Shown: positions 1-9,317 of the stretch, piece by piece
Layout of the letters: each line of letters starts with the position of its first letter
Numbering within the stretch: the stretch's first letter is position 1
Origin: Gemmatimonas aurantiaca
GTDB lineage: Bacteria; Gemmatimonadota; Gemmatimonadetes; Gemmatimonadales; Gemmatimonadaceae
Length of the DNA: 64,000 nt
Direction: 5' to 3'
Assembly: GCF_037190085.1 (NCBI RefSeq)
Contig: NZ_JBBCJO010000011.1
Location: 186,001-250,000, forward strand
The notes under the pieces: model-generated
The model's database searches: none
Told to the model about the DNA's origin: nothing
Seen by the model: only the letters and a program-made list of their open reading frames with translations
Translations under genes and position numbers: made by a program

Positions 1-27
1 TTCGCACCGGCGTAGGGAGTCCAATCG

Positions 28-2142
28 ATGTCTCGTCGCATCTTCGTGCGCGCCTGCCGCGCGCCGCGACCTGGCCGTTTCCGCACGGCCGTCGCCCTCC
101 TTTCCATCTCCGCATCGCTGAGCCCTTCGGCGCTCACCGCGCAGGCCGGCACGCCGCCTCGTGATACCGTCGTGGCCGACACGGCTGCCCGCCGCATCGA
201 AGGGGTGCTGGTCCAGGCCATCCGTGCCGGCAACGAAGCGCCCATCGCCCAGAAGACGATCGACCGGGCGCAGATCACGGCGCGGCAATTCGGGCAGGAT
301 GTCCCGATGCTGCTCATGCAGGCGGCGCCCTCGATGACGGCCCACACCGAGACCGGTACGCAGTGGGGGTACAGCTATCTGCGATTGCGCGGGCTGGACC
401 AGACCCGCATCAACATCACCATCGACGGGGTGCCGCTCAACGATCCCGAAGACCAGGTGCTGTATTTTGCGAATCTGGCCGACCTGATGAGCAATGTGCA
501 GAGCGTGCAGGTGCAGCGTGGTGTAGGGACGAGCACGGCGGGGACGGCGTCGTATGCCGGCTCTATCAATTTCGAGACCATGCCCGTGGCGCGGCGCGAG
601 CGCAGCGGTGATGTGGAAGTGCAACTCGGCTCGTTCGGCGCGCAGCGCGCCAGTGCGTCGTTCAATTCGGGGCTCGGGGACAACCGTCTCGCCGCCTATG
701 GTCGTGTGAGTGCGCTGCGCACGAATGGCTATCGCGATCATTCGGGTGTCATGGGACGTTCGGCGTTTCTCGGCGCCGGATGGTTCGGCAATCGCGACAT
801 CGTGAAAGTCACCGCTCTCGTGGGGCAGCTGGCCGACACGCTGTCGTACACCGGCGCCACGCTGGCCGAACTCGCGCAGAACCGTCGCTACAATCCCCTC
901 TATCCCAACGAACGCGACAAGTTCGGACAGCAGATGGTGTCGCTGGCGTACACACACGCCGGTCTGAATGGAGAGAGTTCCAGCATCACGCTCTATCGCA
1001 ACTCGGCCAGCGGCAACTACGACTACTTCGATCTTCCCGATCGGTACCGCTACAATCTCGCACACACCTGGTACGGACTGACGAGTGCGTACAATGTGGA
1101 GCGTGGCGTTGCGCGTCTCAGTACGGGCGTGAACGCCAACATCTATCAGCGGGCGCATCGGGGGTACTACCAGCCAGACACCGAGCTGTACGACAACACC
1201 GGTCACAAGCGGGACGTGAGTGCATTCGCGAAGGCGTCGGTGGACGTGGGGCGTACCCGCTGGTTCGCCGATGTGCAGGGCCGATGGGCACAGTTCCGTT
1301 ATGACCCTTCGGCGAACGCGGGCATCAGCGGGCGCAGCATCGACTGGGCGTTTCTCAATCCCAAGGCCGGTGTGACCCTCTCGCTGCGTCCCGGTCTGTC
1401 GGCGTTCGCCAGCTATGGCATCACGAGCCGCGAGCCGGCGCGCAGTGATCTGTTTGCCGGCGAAGACGATCTGAACGCCGACAATGTCGCCGACTTCGGC
1501 GATTTCTCCCGCGTGAAGCCCGAACGGCTGCACGACACCGAGCTGGGACTCACGTACACGCATCCGTCGTTCGATCTCGCGGCCAATCTCTACAGCATGG
1601 ATTTCCGCAACGACCTGGCGCGCATCGGTGCACCGACGGCCTCCGGCGCGATTCCGCGGCGCAGCGTGGGGAGCAGCTATCGCCGCGGAATCGAGCTCGA
1701 CGCCACTTATCGGGGTATCGAGAAAGTGGTGCTGGCCGGTAACGCCACGTGGAGCGACAACCGCATCAAGCAGTTCACCGATTCTTCGCGCGGTACACCG
1801 GTGGTGCGTCACGATGTGGAGCCGATGCTGACGCCGAAGTTCATCACGACCCACCGCGTCGAACTGCTGCCCACCCCGCGTCTGGGGTTCAGCGTGGAGG
1901 GGCGCTATCAGTCGCGGGCATTTCTCGACAACACGAGCAGTGCCGATCGGGTGCTGCCCGATTACTACACGGTCGATGCGTCGGCCCGAACGACGGTGCG
2001 GGACTTCACGCTCACCGTGCGTGGTGTGAATCTCGGCGACACGCGGAAGTTCGGTAGTGGCGCGGTGTCGGGGTCGGGCAAGGTGCGCTACTTCGTGCTG
2101 CCGGCGCGGGCGGTGTTCGTGACGCTCGGGTATTCGTTCTAG
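28..2142 (+). CDS. TonB-dependent outer-membrane receptor
   Basis: The 704-residue protein should sit in the outer membrane and import a bulky ligand, such as a siderophore or other metal complex, using TonB energy. An N-terminal Arg-rich and hydrophobic segment ending near ALTAQAG is a signal peptide. A plug domain follows at about residues 55-190, with the motif LRLRGLDQTRINITIDGVP and a GTSTAGTASYAGSINF segment typical of siderophore-type plugs. The rest is aromatic-rich beta-barrel ending in GYSF, a normal barrel terminus. The ATG at 28 has an AGGGAG ribosome-binding site eight bases upstream. Substrate cannot be read from the sequence. The gene is complete and ends just before a long inverted repeat; anything upstream is outside the window. 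Confidence 0.9.
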   Translation: MSRRIFVRACRAPRPGRFRTAVALLSISASLSPSALTAQAGTPPRDTVVADTAARRIEGVLVQAIRAGNEAPIAQKTIDRAQITARQFGQDVPMLLMQAAPSMTAHTETGTQWGYSYLRLRGLDQTRINITIDGVPLNDPEDQVLYFANLADLMSNVQSVQVQRGVGTSTAGTASYAGSINFETMPVARRERSGDVEVQLGSFGAQRASASFNSGLGDNRLAAYGRVSALRTNGYRDHSGVMGRSAFLGAGWFGNRDIVKVTALVGQLADTLSYTGATLAELAQNRRYNPLYPNERDKFGQQMVSLAYTHAGLNGESSSITLYRNSASGNYDYFDLPDRYRYNLAHTWYGLTSAYNVERGVARLSTGVNANIYQRAHRGYYQPDTELYDNTGHKRDVSAFAKASVDVGRTRWFADVQGRWAQFRYDPSANAGISGRSIDWAFLNPKAGVTLSLRPGLSAFASYGITSREPARSDLFAGEDDLNADNVADFGDFSRVKPERLHDTELGLTYTHPSFDLAANLYSMDFRNDLARIGAPTASGAIPRRSVGSSYRRGIELDATYRGIEKVVLAGNATWSDNRIKQFTDSSRGTPVVRHDVEPMLTPKFITTHRVELLPTPRLGFSVEGRYQSRAFLDNTSSADRVLPDYYTVDASARTTVRDFTLTVRGVNLGDTRKFGSGAVSGSGKVRYFVLPARAVFVTLGYSF

Positions 2143-2158
2143 CCGCGGATCAGGCGGG

Positions 2159-2310
2159 TTTTTTGCCGCGGATGACGCGGAAACCGCGCGGAAACAACAC
2201 GGATCAATTCATGGTTGATCTCTCTTCCCGAGTCACACCGCATCTCCAATGTGCTCGGGATCAAATCCGTGTTGTTTCCGCGCGGTTTCCGCGTCATCCG
2301 CGGCAAAAAA
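2159..2310. repeat. 46-bp perfect inverted repeat between convergent genes
   Basis: Positions 2159-2204 and 2265-2310 are exact reverse complements over 46 bases, separated by a 60-base spacer. Each arm begins or ends with a run of six T or A and contains the motif GCGGATGACGCGGAAACC. The spacer holds a further small hairpin (GATCAA at 2202-2207 with TTGATC at 2215-2220). The element lies between the end of the TonB receptor gene and the end of the convergent monooxygenase gene. It could act as a bidirectional terminator because each arm carries a U-run in one transcript direction, but its length exceeds an ordinary terminator and suggests a dispersed repeat. Confidence 0.9.
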
Positions 2311-2323
2311 GCCCGTGATCCGC

Positions 2324-3319
2324 CTAATCCGCAGCCCCCAGACCCGCCTCCGCAGTCAGCGCCACCGACCGCAATCGCGCGGCGTGTTCATAGATCATCG
2401 ACACCACGATCAGTTCGTCGGCTCCGGTTTCTTCCACCAACGCCTGCAAGCCGGCGCGGACGGTCTCCCGCGACCCCACGATCGAGCGCGCCAGCATGCG
2501 GCCGACCTGCGCCTTCTCGAGCGGCGTCCAGTAGGTCTCGATGTCGTCTATGGGAGGTTGGGCCAGACCGCGGGCGCCGCGGAAGATGTTGGTGAACGCC
2601 ATCTGCTGCGTCGTGGCGAGACGGCGGGCCTCCGCGTCGGTATCGGCCGCGATGACGTTCACGCCCACCATTGCGTACGGACGATCGAGCTGGTGTGATG
2701 GCTTGAAACGTTCGCGATAGAGGCGCAGCGCCGGCAGCAGTTCGTCGGGCGCGAAGTGCGATGCAAACGCGTAGGGCAATCCCAGCTCCGCCGCGAGCAC
2801 GGCGCCGAAATGACTGGAGCCGAGTATCCAGAGCGGAATCTCCGTACCGGCGGCCGGCACGGCGACGATCCGCTGGCCGGGCGCGACCGGGGCGAGCCAG
2901 GATTGCAGTTCCAGTACGTCCTGCGGAAAATGCTCGGCGGCCTCGGGGGGGCGACGCAGTGCACGCAACGTCTGCGGATCGGTACCCGGTGCCCGCCCAA
3001 GTCCCAGATCCACGCGCCCCGGAAACAGTCGTTCGAGTGTGCCGAACTGCTCGGCGATCACATAGGGCGCATGGTTGGGCAGCATGATGCCGCCCGCCCC
3101 GATGCGGATGGTGTGTGTGCCGGCCCCGATGTGCGCGAGCACCACCGACGTGGCGGCGCTCGCGATCCCGGGCATGTTGTGATGTTCGGCCACCCAGATG
3201 CGACGGTACCCGAGACGCTCGGCATGAATGGCCAGATCACGGGCGTTGTCGAGCGCACCGCGGGCATCGGTGTCCTGCGTGACCGATACCAATTCGAGAA
3301 TGGACAGCGGGATGTTCAC
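2324..3319 (-). CDS. Luciferase-like (LLM class) flavin-dependent monooxygenase
   Basis: This 331-residue protein is a bacterial-luciferase-fold flavin monooxygenase of the MsnO8/YhbW type, which uses reduced FMN or F420 and oxygen on an unknown organic substrate. Family hallmarks are the opening LSILELVSVTQ, the WVAEHHNMPGIASAATSV segment around residue 42, GGIMLPNHAPYVIAEQFGTL and RVDLGLGRAPGTD. Length is normal. The gene lies four bases downstream of a flavin reductase gene on the same strand, so the two probably form a two-component system in which the reductase supplies reduced flavin. The substrate cannot be inferred. Confidence 0.88.
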   Translation of the reverse strand: MNIPLSILELVSVTQDTDARGALDNARDLAIHAERLGYRRIWVAEHHNMPGIASAATSVVLAHIGAGTHTIRIGAGGIMLPNHAPYVIAEQFGTLERLFPGRVDLGLGRAPGTDPQTLRALRRPPEAAEHFPQDVLELQSWLAPVAPGQRIVAVPAAGTEIPLWILGSSHFGAVLAAELGLPYAFASHFAPDELLPALRLYRERFKPSHQLDRPYAMVGVNVIAADTDAEARRLATTQQMAFTNIFRGARGLAQPPIDDIETYWTPLEKAQVGRMLARSIVGSRETVRAGLQALVEETGADELIVVSMIYEHAARLRSVALTAEAGLGAAD

Positions 3320-3323
3320 CCGA

Positions 3324-3920
3324 TCACTCGGCCGGACGTTCGCGCATCGCCTTCAGAGCCACGGCCCACTTGTGGAGCTCGTCGAACATGGCCGTGGTGC
3401 CCTTGCTCATCGGTTCGTTCGGACGGAAGACTTTGTCCTCGCCGATGAACTGCGTGACCATGGGGATGGGCACCGATGCCTGCAGCGGCATCATGTTGAC
3501 GTTGCTGATCAGCAGACGGAGCTGCTGTGTGGACCGAAGACCGCCCGAGATACCGCCATAGCTGACGATGGCGGCGGGCTTCTCGGCCCACTCCTTGATC
3601 AGAAACTGAATGGCATTGACGAGCGTGGCCGGCGGGAAGTAGTCGTACTCGGGTGTCACGAACACGAAGGCATCGGACGAGGCCACGAGCGCGCTCCAGC
3701 GCTTCGTATGCTCGTGTTCGTATTGCTGGAACCGGGGGTGCGCCGGCTCGTCGAGAAATGGCAGGGCGATGTCGGCCAGATCGACGAGCTCGACCTGGAA
3801 CTTGCCATGATCACGCGCGAACTGATCGACCCAGTGCGCGACGGTGGGGCCGACACGGCCGGGCCGCGTGCTGCCAATGATGATCGTGAGCTTGAGAGAC
3901 ACGGGTCGGGAAGTGGGCAT
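3324..3920 (-). CDS. NADPH-dependent FMN reductase family protein
   Basis: A flavodoxin-like NAD(P)H:flavin or quinone reductase. The phosphate-binding motif IIIGSTRPGR is near the N terminus, and VFVTPEYDYFPPATLVNAIQ and VSYGGISGG match the flavin-binding loops of the family. From the ATG at 3920 the protein is 198 residues, a typical length. An in-frame ATG at 3959 follows a GGGTGAT sequence and would add 13 residues, so the start is uncertain. It directly precedes the luciferase-like monooxygenase and is the likely electron donor for it; that pairing is inference from position. Confidence 0.85.
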   Translation of the reverse strand: MPTSRPVSLKLTIIIGSTRPGRVGPTVAHWVDQFARDHGKFQVELVDLADIALPFLDEPAHPRFQQYEHEHTKRWSALVASSDAFVFVTPEYDYFPPATLVNAIQFLIKEWAEKPAAIVSYGGISGGLRSTQQLRLLISNVNMMPLQASVPIPMVTQFIGEDKVFRPNEPMSKGTTAMFDELHKWAVALKAMRERPAE

Positions 3921-4044
3921 GGTCGGGAACGGTCCGCGTTCGGTGAACGGGGTGAACATCGGGATCACCCTGCATGCTGGTGACCTGTCTCGAACCTGCC
4001 AAGTCCAGACCCGGAATCCCGCCCACCGTTCCCTCCCCGCTTCG

Positions 4045-5361
4045 TCACCGCTCCACGATGGCCCGCTCCAGTGTGGCCCGTTCGGGGGATTGCACATGGT
4101 TCAGATACAGCGTGCCGGCCGGCCCGAATCCGACCAGCGTGCGCCCTTCGGGGAGCTGCACACGTTCTACGACCTGTCCGCTACGATCCACCACGTCGTA
4201 CAACAGGCCGGCTTTGGCGTCGCGCGACGTACTGGGCAAAATCCAGAGCCGGCCGAGGGGATCGGCCCGCACCTGCCCCTGCCGCACGGGCGGGTAATAG
4301 TCGGGCAGATCTTCCGGATCCACCGGCTCGTTGCGCTGGCGGGGAATCTGAAACGAGCCCGGCGCGGCCGGGGGCGGCGGCGGCAGTTTGGCCAGACGTT
4401 CGTTTTCCATGCGTTTCACCGAGTCGACCATCGCAAGTTTCTGCTCACGCGTGATGCGACGCCAATCGAACGGCATGCGGGGCGACGACGTGAGTTTGCC
4501 GTCGGTCGAAAGCCAGTCCACGTGATAGTCCTGCCCGCGCACGATGGCGATGGTGCCGTCGGGCAACTGTGTCCATTCATCCGATGACGGCAGTGGATTG
4601 ATCATCTGCATCCACAGGATGAAGTTGCTGCCCGTGACCTGGATCTGCTTCTGCACCGGCGTCTTGATCATGACGACGGTATCGACCGTGCGCTTGTCGA
4701 AGTCCATGCGCAGGATGGGGGCCGAGTCGGGCTGGGCCAGGATTTTCCGTGGATCGGCCGGATTGAAGCTGGGCGGTTGACCCATGCGCAGACGACGGAT
4801 GCCACGATACAGCAGGCGTCCCTGGGGATCGAAAACCGCGCGACCATTCGTCGCATCACCCACGTAGAACAGATCACTGGCCCGCACCGGTGCCATGACG
4901 CGCGCAAAATTCCCCTCGGCATCGATGACGAGGAACGCCTGGGAATCGAAATCCACGAACAGCGTCGAGTCGCCGACGTAGGGGATGAGTGATCCGCCGG
5001 TACCACGCACACCGTAAGGATTGGGAGAATTGCTGGTGGTGTCGGAGATGACGCGGCCGGTGCGCAACGCGGAATCGAAGACCACCAATTGCCGACGCTT
5101 GGAGTCGTTCACGATGACGCCGCCATTGGGCAGATGGCGCACCGCGGAGACGTCCATCAACAACCCCGTATCACTGGCGACCACCTGCGCCAGTTGCCGG
5201 ATGGGCGCGGTGGAGCGGGTGGCGCGCAGCGAGTCGCGCAGCGAATCGCCCGGAGGCTGTTGCGCGACCAGCAAGGCTTCGGCGGCGGGACTCAGAGCTG
5301 GTCGCACCGTGACCGGAGCGAACGTGGTCACGCCGAGTGACAGCAGAAGCGCGAAGACCAT
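4045..5361 (-). CDS. Exported protein, probably beta-propeller (6-bladed type)
   Basis: The 438-residue product begins with a short hydrophobic signal segment (FALLLSLGVTTFAPV) and contains repeating units such as VRHLPNGGVIVNDSKRRQLV, FVDFDSQAFLVIDAEG and DPQGRLLYRG, which look like blades of an NHL/6-bladed beta-propeller. A Pro-rich linker (KLPPPPPAAPG) lies near residue 325. No catalytic motif is recognisable. It starts seven bases after the end of the large TonB-type receptor gene, so the two are likely co-transcribed, and it may be a secreted or surface partner of that receptor. Function is unknown. Confidence 0.7.
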   Translation of the reverse strand: MVFALLLSLGVTTFAPVTVRPALSPAAEALLVAQQPPGDSLRDSLRATRSTAPIRQLAQVVASDTGLLMDVSAVRHLPNGGVIVNDSKRRQLVVFDSALRTGRVISDTTSNSPNPYGVRGTGGSLIPYVGDSTLFVDFDSQAFLVIDAEGNFARVMAPVRASDLFYVGDATNGRAVFDPQGRLLYRGIRRLRMGQPPSFNPADPRKILAQPDSAPILRMDFDKRTVDTVVMIKTPVQKQIQVTGSNFILWMQMINPLPSSDEWTQLPDGTIAIVRGQDYHVDWLSTDGKLTSSPRMPFDWRRITREQKLAMVDSVKRMENERLAKLPPPPPAAPGSFQIPRQRNEPVDPEDLPDYYPPVRQGQVRADPLGRLWILPSTSRDAKAGLLYDVVDRSGQVVERVQLPEGRTLVGFGPAGTLYLNHVQSPERATLERAIVER

Positions 5362-5368
5362 GATCGCC

Positions 5369-8300
5369 TCAGAAAAAGAAGAAGAAATCGCCGCTGTTCT
5401 GGCCCGAGCGCAGCAATTCCAGGTATCGTGGCTCCAGCATCTGCAGGAGGTTGTTGTCCATCACACGGAGCTGTCCCTTCGTGAGCAGCTTGCGGACGTC
5501 GGGAACGACTTCGATGAGATAGGTGATGGCGACCGAACGGGCCGCGGTGAGGCGTGCGCGCGCTTCACGCTGGTCATAGTGGGCCGGCAGTGCCGCGAGC
5601 GCCTTGGCGGCCGGCGTCCACACCGAGTCCACCAGACGGGTATACCGACGGCTGAGCGTGGCTAGACTGTCCGCCTGCCGGCGTGAGAGGTGAATACGTT
5701 CACCCACCTGCAGCAGTCGCGCCATCACGTTGGGGAACATGCTGCTGTTGAGCTGACGCACGGCCGCTTCCGTCATCTTCGTGCCGGCGCGGGTGCGTCC
5801 GCGCGCGAGCTGCTGATTGAGCCCCTGCCAGTCGCGCGTGGGCGCGAGATCGATGCTCATCTGCATAGTGAGCACCGCCGGTGTGCGTGAGGTGACCTGC
5901 TGTACGCGTGTCGCGCCGAACCGCTGGTTCACGTCGTAGCGGAACCGTCCCGTGTTCGGATCGAAGCCGCGCACGTACAACAGCGACTGATCGACGAACG
6001 GCACCTGTCCCCAACCCTTGAGTGCCCGCTCGCCATTCAGCAGCAGATCCGCCGCCGCGAGGGGATTGCTCAGCGTGAAGCTGAGGGTGGTGCGTTGCGG
6101 GAGGCGGATGCGTGACGGATTGAGCGCGATGCGTAGCGAGGTGCTGGCGCTCGTCCACGGTCCCAAGCAACTGTTCCGGTCGGCGAGACGCCCGATCTGC
6201 CGCTGCAGGCATCGCTGCACCGAGGGCGAACCATGATCGAGCAGTTGCTGCATGGCCGTGCCGAACGCGGCGCCGTATTGCGCGTCGGTCGATGCGCCGG
6301 GTGCGAAGATGAACGCCCGGTCATTGGCGCGTCCGTCCCCATTCACATCACCGGCCACCATCGGCGTGAAACGCTGGCCCGACTGCAGGCGCCCGTTCAA
6401 CGTGAACGTGACCGCATTGCGCAGGTTGTAGCTCAGCATGTATCCGATATCGTGACGCGGCTGGCTGCCGGTGTTCCAGGCAATGCTCAGCGGATCACCC
6501 GCGGTGTTGCTGAAGCCGCGGTACTGCTGCGTGAGGAAGAGATAGTTGTAGGTGAGCGACCAGCGGAACACGGGAGTCATGATCGCGAACGGCGACAGCG
6601 TGACCGTGAGCTGACCGCTGCGCGAGAGCAGATCGGAGTGTTGCGCCTGCACGCTCGCGAATGCCGGTGTGATGCGCGCATCGCGGGTGGCGATGAGACC
6701 GCTCGTCGCATCGATGCTGGTGGGCGCGACGTACACGGGGCGTCCGCCTTCTCCCGTCAGTGAAAACTGTGCCGTGGGACGGAAGTTGAGATCCATGAAA
6801 TCGGGCTGCGCGAAGTTGAGCGCCCCCTGCACATTGGTGGTCAGATTGTAACGATTGCCGAGCACCGTGCCGGTCCAGCTCAGATTGGCGCGCACGCTGC
6901 GTTCCTGGCTGTAGCCCGGTGTGAAGAGCGTGACCGCCGGCGCCGGGTTGGCGAACAGGGAACCGGCGCTGCCATCGGCGCAACTGCCCGGCCCCGTCGT
7001 CGCCATGGAGGTCTGCCAGCTCGCACTCGGCGTGGCCGCGCCGGTGCACATGATCTGCTGCTGAGAGTTTGGCAGGCCCGTATTCGCGATCGCGCCGTTG
7101 ACGAGATCGGGGCCGCGGATGTTCTGGAAGAGACCCACGCCGCCGCGGATCGTGGCGCGTGGTGCATACGCGAACCCCTCACCGAAGGGGATCTGTGCCG
7201 CCTGGCCGTACAACCAGGAGAAGCCCACGCGCGGACTGACGTACAGACCGTTCGGCACGTGATCGTTGTGCATGCCGAACGCCTGCACAATGGCCGGGTT
7301 TTCGAGGGGACGATCGAGCAGGCGATTGCCGTCCATGCGGATGCCGTACTGCACCTGCAGGTCCTGCGATGGCCGCCACGCATCACCGAGTGCAAGGGCG
7401 CCGATCAGCGCGCGCCCCGATTGGGTGACCGCGTTGAGCGTGCGTGAATAGGACGACGGCACGCCGAGTTGCAGGTCCTCGAGCGACTGGTAGGTGTAGC
7501 GTCCGCGCAGGTTGAACGCACGTTCGGACTCCGCGTCGTCGAGTCGCAGTTCGGTGATGAGCTTGAGCCGGTGCCGGTTGTTGGTGCTCACCCACGAGAG
7601 CATGTTGCGCCCGCTCAGCGAGCGGGACGTGGTGGACCCGGCATTGGCGCCACCGCCGAAGGTGAGCGATCGGGTCGCGGTGGTGCCATCGGCCAACGCC
7701 GACGTGACGAGCACCGTCCCGCCGACGCCATCGAGGTAGGGATCGTTCCGGCTCTGGGAGCCCGTGAGACTCAGTTGCGATTCCGTGAGCACCCCGTTGG
7801 TGAAGTAGTTGGTGTGCCGGAGCTGCGCGCCGCCATTCACGAAGCGGGAGGCGGAGAGTGAACTGGGGGTTTGAGAGGCCAGCAGCGACTGCGGATCGGT
7901 GTCGGTGTAGCTGCCGTTGAAGGCGATGTTGAACGCATGGCCGCTGGTGGGCGACTTGGGCGCCCAATCGAAGGTGCCGAGCCAGGAGGCCGACGTGCGC
8001 GCGGCGGTGCGACCCAGGCCATCACCATGCAGCGGCACTCCGAAGCTCCCCAGAATTTCGCGCAGACGGGTGGCCGAATCGGCGGCGATCCCTGCACTCT
8101 GAAAGACGGTGGAGGTGCTGGCGAGCAGTGTGGGCAACTGTTGCGAGCGGCGATCGAACTGGAACGAGACGTTGTAGAAGTCTTTGTCCATCACGATGGG
8201 GCCCGAGGCCCGTCCGCCGAACGACACCGAGGAGTAGGCGGTGGCCATGCCGACCGGGTCGTTCCACTGCGCCTGCCGGGCGTTCAGCACACTGCTCAGC

Positions 8301-9055
8301 GAACGGGAGATGTAGTTGGTGCCCGACTGGGTGTTCACGCCGATCTGCGCGCCACTGAACCCGCCGTAGGCCACGTCGTATCCGGCGCGAAGCTGCGGTG
8401 AGACGCCGGCATCGCGGGGGATGCTCGAAAGACTGCCCTGTTGTCCGTTCAGCGTGGCGTTGTTCTGCGAGGGATCGAGCCCGAACATGGAGAATCGGTC
8501 AGGATTGCCATCGACGCCCGGAATGAGCTGCACACCCGGCATCGTGGCGGCCATCGCGGCCAGATTGCCCGCCACATCGGGTGACACATTGTTGTTGCTG
8601 ATGGTACGATCGCCTCCCGACGGATCCGAGGAGAAGGCGTTGTCCGCGCTGCGGGGCGCCTGCTGGCGAGGACCGCTGGCGGTGGTGGTGACGGTCTGCA
8701 GGACCTGCGTGTTGGAGAGCTTGATATCGGCCACCAGCACTTCTTCGTCCGCGAGGCGTTTCACCTCGATGCGCTGGCCCTGATAACCGATCGCGGCAAA
8801 CGCCAGCCAGTAGTCGCCTTCCCCGTTGGGATAGGTGATGGAATAACGGCCATCGCGGTTGGTGCGGGCGGTCTTGGTGATGCCACCGAAGTAGGAGACG
8901 GCCGTGACCTGCACCCCGGCAATGGGTTGGCCATCTTCCGACGTGACCCGGCCCCGGATGAGGTCGGCCGTCTGCTGGGCCGCCATCGGCAAGGGCGCGC
9001 CGGCCAGTGTCCACAAGCCCAGGATCACGGTCAGCAGGACCTGACGGAGATTCAT
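5369..9055 (-). CDS. OAR-like TonB-dependent receptor with CarboxypepD_reg domain and helical C-terminal tail
   Basis: A 1228-residue outer-membrane protein. I place the start at the ATG at 9055 because a clean signal peptide follows (MNLRQVLLTVILGLW to AQQ); an in-frame start at 9145 would put 30 polar residues ahead of it. After the signal comes a carboxypeptidase-regulatory-like domain (IRGRVTSEDGQPIAGVQV, about residues 30-120), then a plug and a very large barrel. The barrel is followed by about 130 residues that look helical and resemble Spy/CpxP/LTXXQ domains (LQVGERIHLSRRQADSLATL, RYTRLVDSVWTPAAKALAAL, LLTKGQLRVMDNNLL). The protein ends in five phenylalanines. It is probably co-transcribed with the propeller gene downstream. 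The ligand is unknown. Confidence 0.85.
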   Translation of the reverse strand: MNLRQVLLTVILGLWTLAGAPLPMAAQQTADLIRGRVTSEDGQPIAGVQVTAVSYFGGITKTARTNRDGRYSITYPNGEGDYWLAFAAIGYQGQRIEVKRLADEEVLVADIKLSNTQVLQTVTTTASGPRQQAPRSADNAFSSDPSGGDRTISNNNVSPDVAGNLAAMAATMPGVQLIPGVDGNPDRFSMFGLDPSQNNATLNGQQGSLSSIPRDAGVSPQLRAGYDVAYGGFSGAQIGVNTQSGTNYISRSLSSVLNARQAQWNDPVGMATAYSSVSFGGRASGPIVMDKDFYNVSFQFDRRSQQLPTLLASTSTVFQSAGIAADSATRLREILGSFGVPLHGDGLGRTAARTSASWLGTFDWAPKSPTSGHAFNIAFNGSYTDTDPQSLLASQTPSSLSASRFVNGGAQLRHTNYFTNGVLTESQLSLTGSQSRNDPYLDGVGGTVLVTSALADGTTATRSLTFGGGANAGSTTSRSLSGRNMLSWVSTNNRHRLKLITELRLDDAESERAFNLRGRYTYQSLEDLQLGVPSSYSRTLNAVTQSGRALIGALALGDAWRPSQDLQVQYGIRMDGNRLLDRPLENPAIVQAFGMHNDHVPNGLYVSPRVGFSWLYGQAAQIPFGEGFAYAPRATIRGGVGLFQNIRGPDLVNGAIANTGLPNSQQQIMCTGAATPSASWQTSMATTGPGSCADGSAGSLFANPAPAVTLFTPGYSQERSVRANLSWTGTVLGNRYNLTTNVQGALNFAQPDFMDLNFRPTAQFSLTGEGGRPVYVAPTSIDATSGLIATRDARITPAFASVQAQHSDLLSRSGQLTVTLSPFAIMTPVFRWSLTYNYLFLTQQYRGFSNTAGDPLSIAWNTGSQPRHDIGYMLSYNLRNAVTFTLNGRLQSGQRFTPMVAGDVNGDGRANDRAFIFAPGASTDAQYGAAFGTAMQQLLDHGSPSVQRCLQRQIGRLADRNSCLGPWTSASTSLRIALNPSRIRLPQRTTLSFTLSNPLAAADLLLNGERALKGWGQVPFVDQSLLYVRGFDPNTGRFRYDVNQRFGATRVQQVTSRTPAVLTMQMSIDLAPTRDWQGLNQQLARGRTRAGTKMTEAAVRQLNSSMFPNVMARLLQVGERIHLSRRQADSLATLSRRYTRLVDSVWTPAAKALAALPAHYDQREARARLTAARSVAITYLIEVVPDVRKLLTKGQLRVMDNNLLQMLEPRYLELLRSGQNSGDFFFFF

Positions 9056-9317
9056 CCGGGACCTGGCCGAAGTCTCGCACCGTCCATCACGCATCGCGCC
9101 ACCACTTCGCGGCATGAACTCTCCATAGTCGATTGGTGATACCATGGCATCTTCCCGTCCCGTCTGAGGTGCGGGCCGTCAAGCAACGCGCCCCATGCTG
9201 CCAGTCGTGACGCGGAGGCGCAAGATTCCCGTTGACGTCTTCATCAAGACATCATGAGAGCGTCACCGGGTTGTCATTTTGTTCTCCACCCGCCCGGATC
9301 CCGAACCTCACCGCCCG

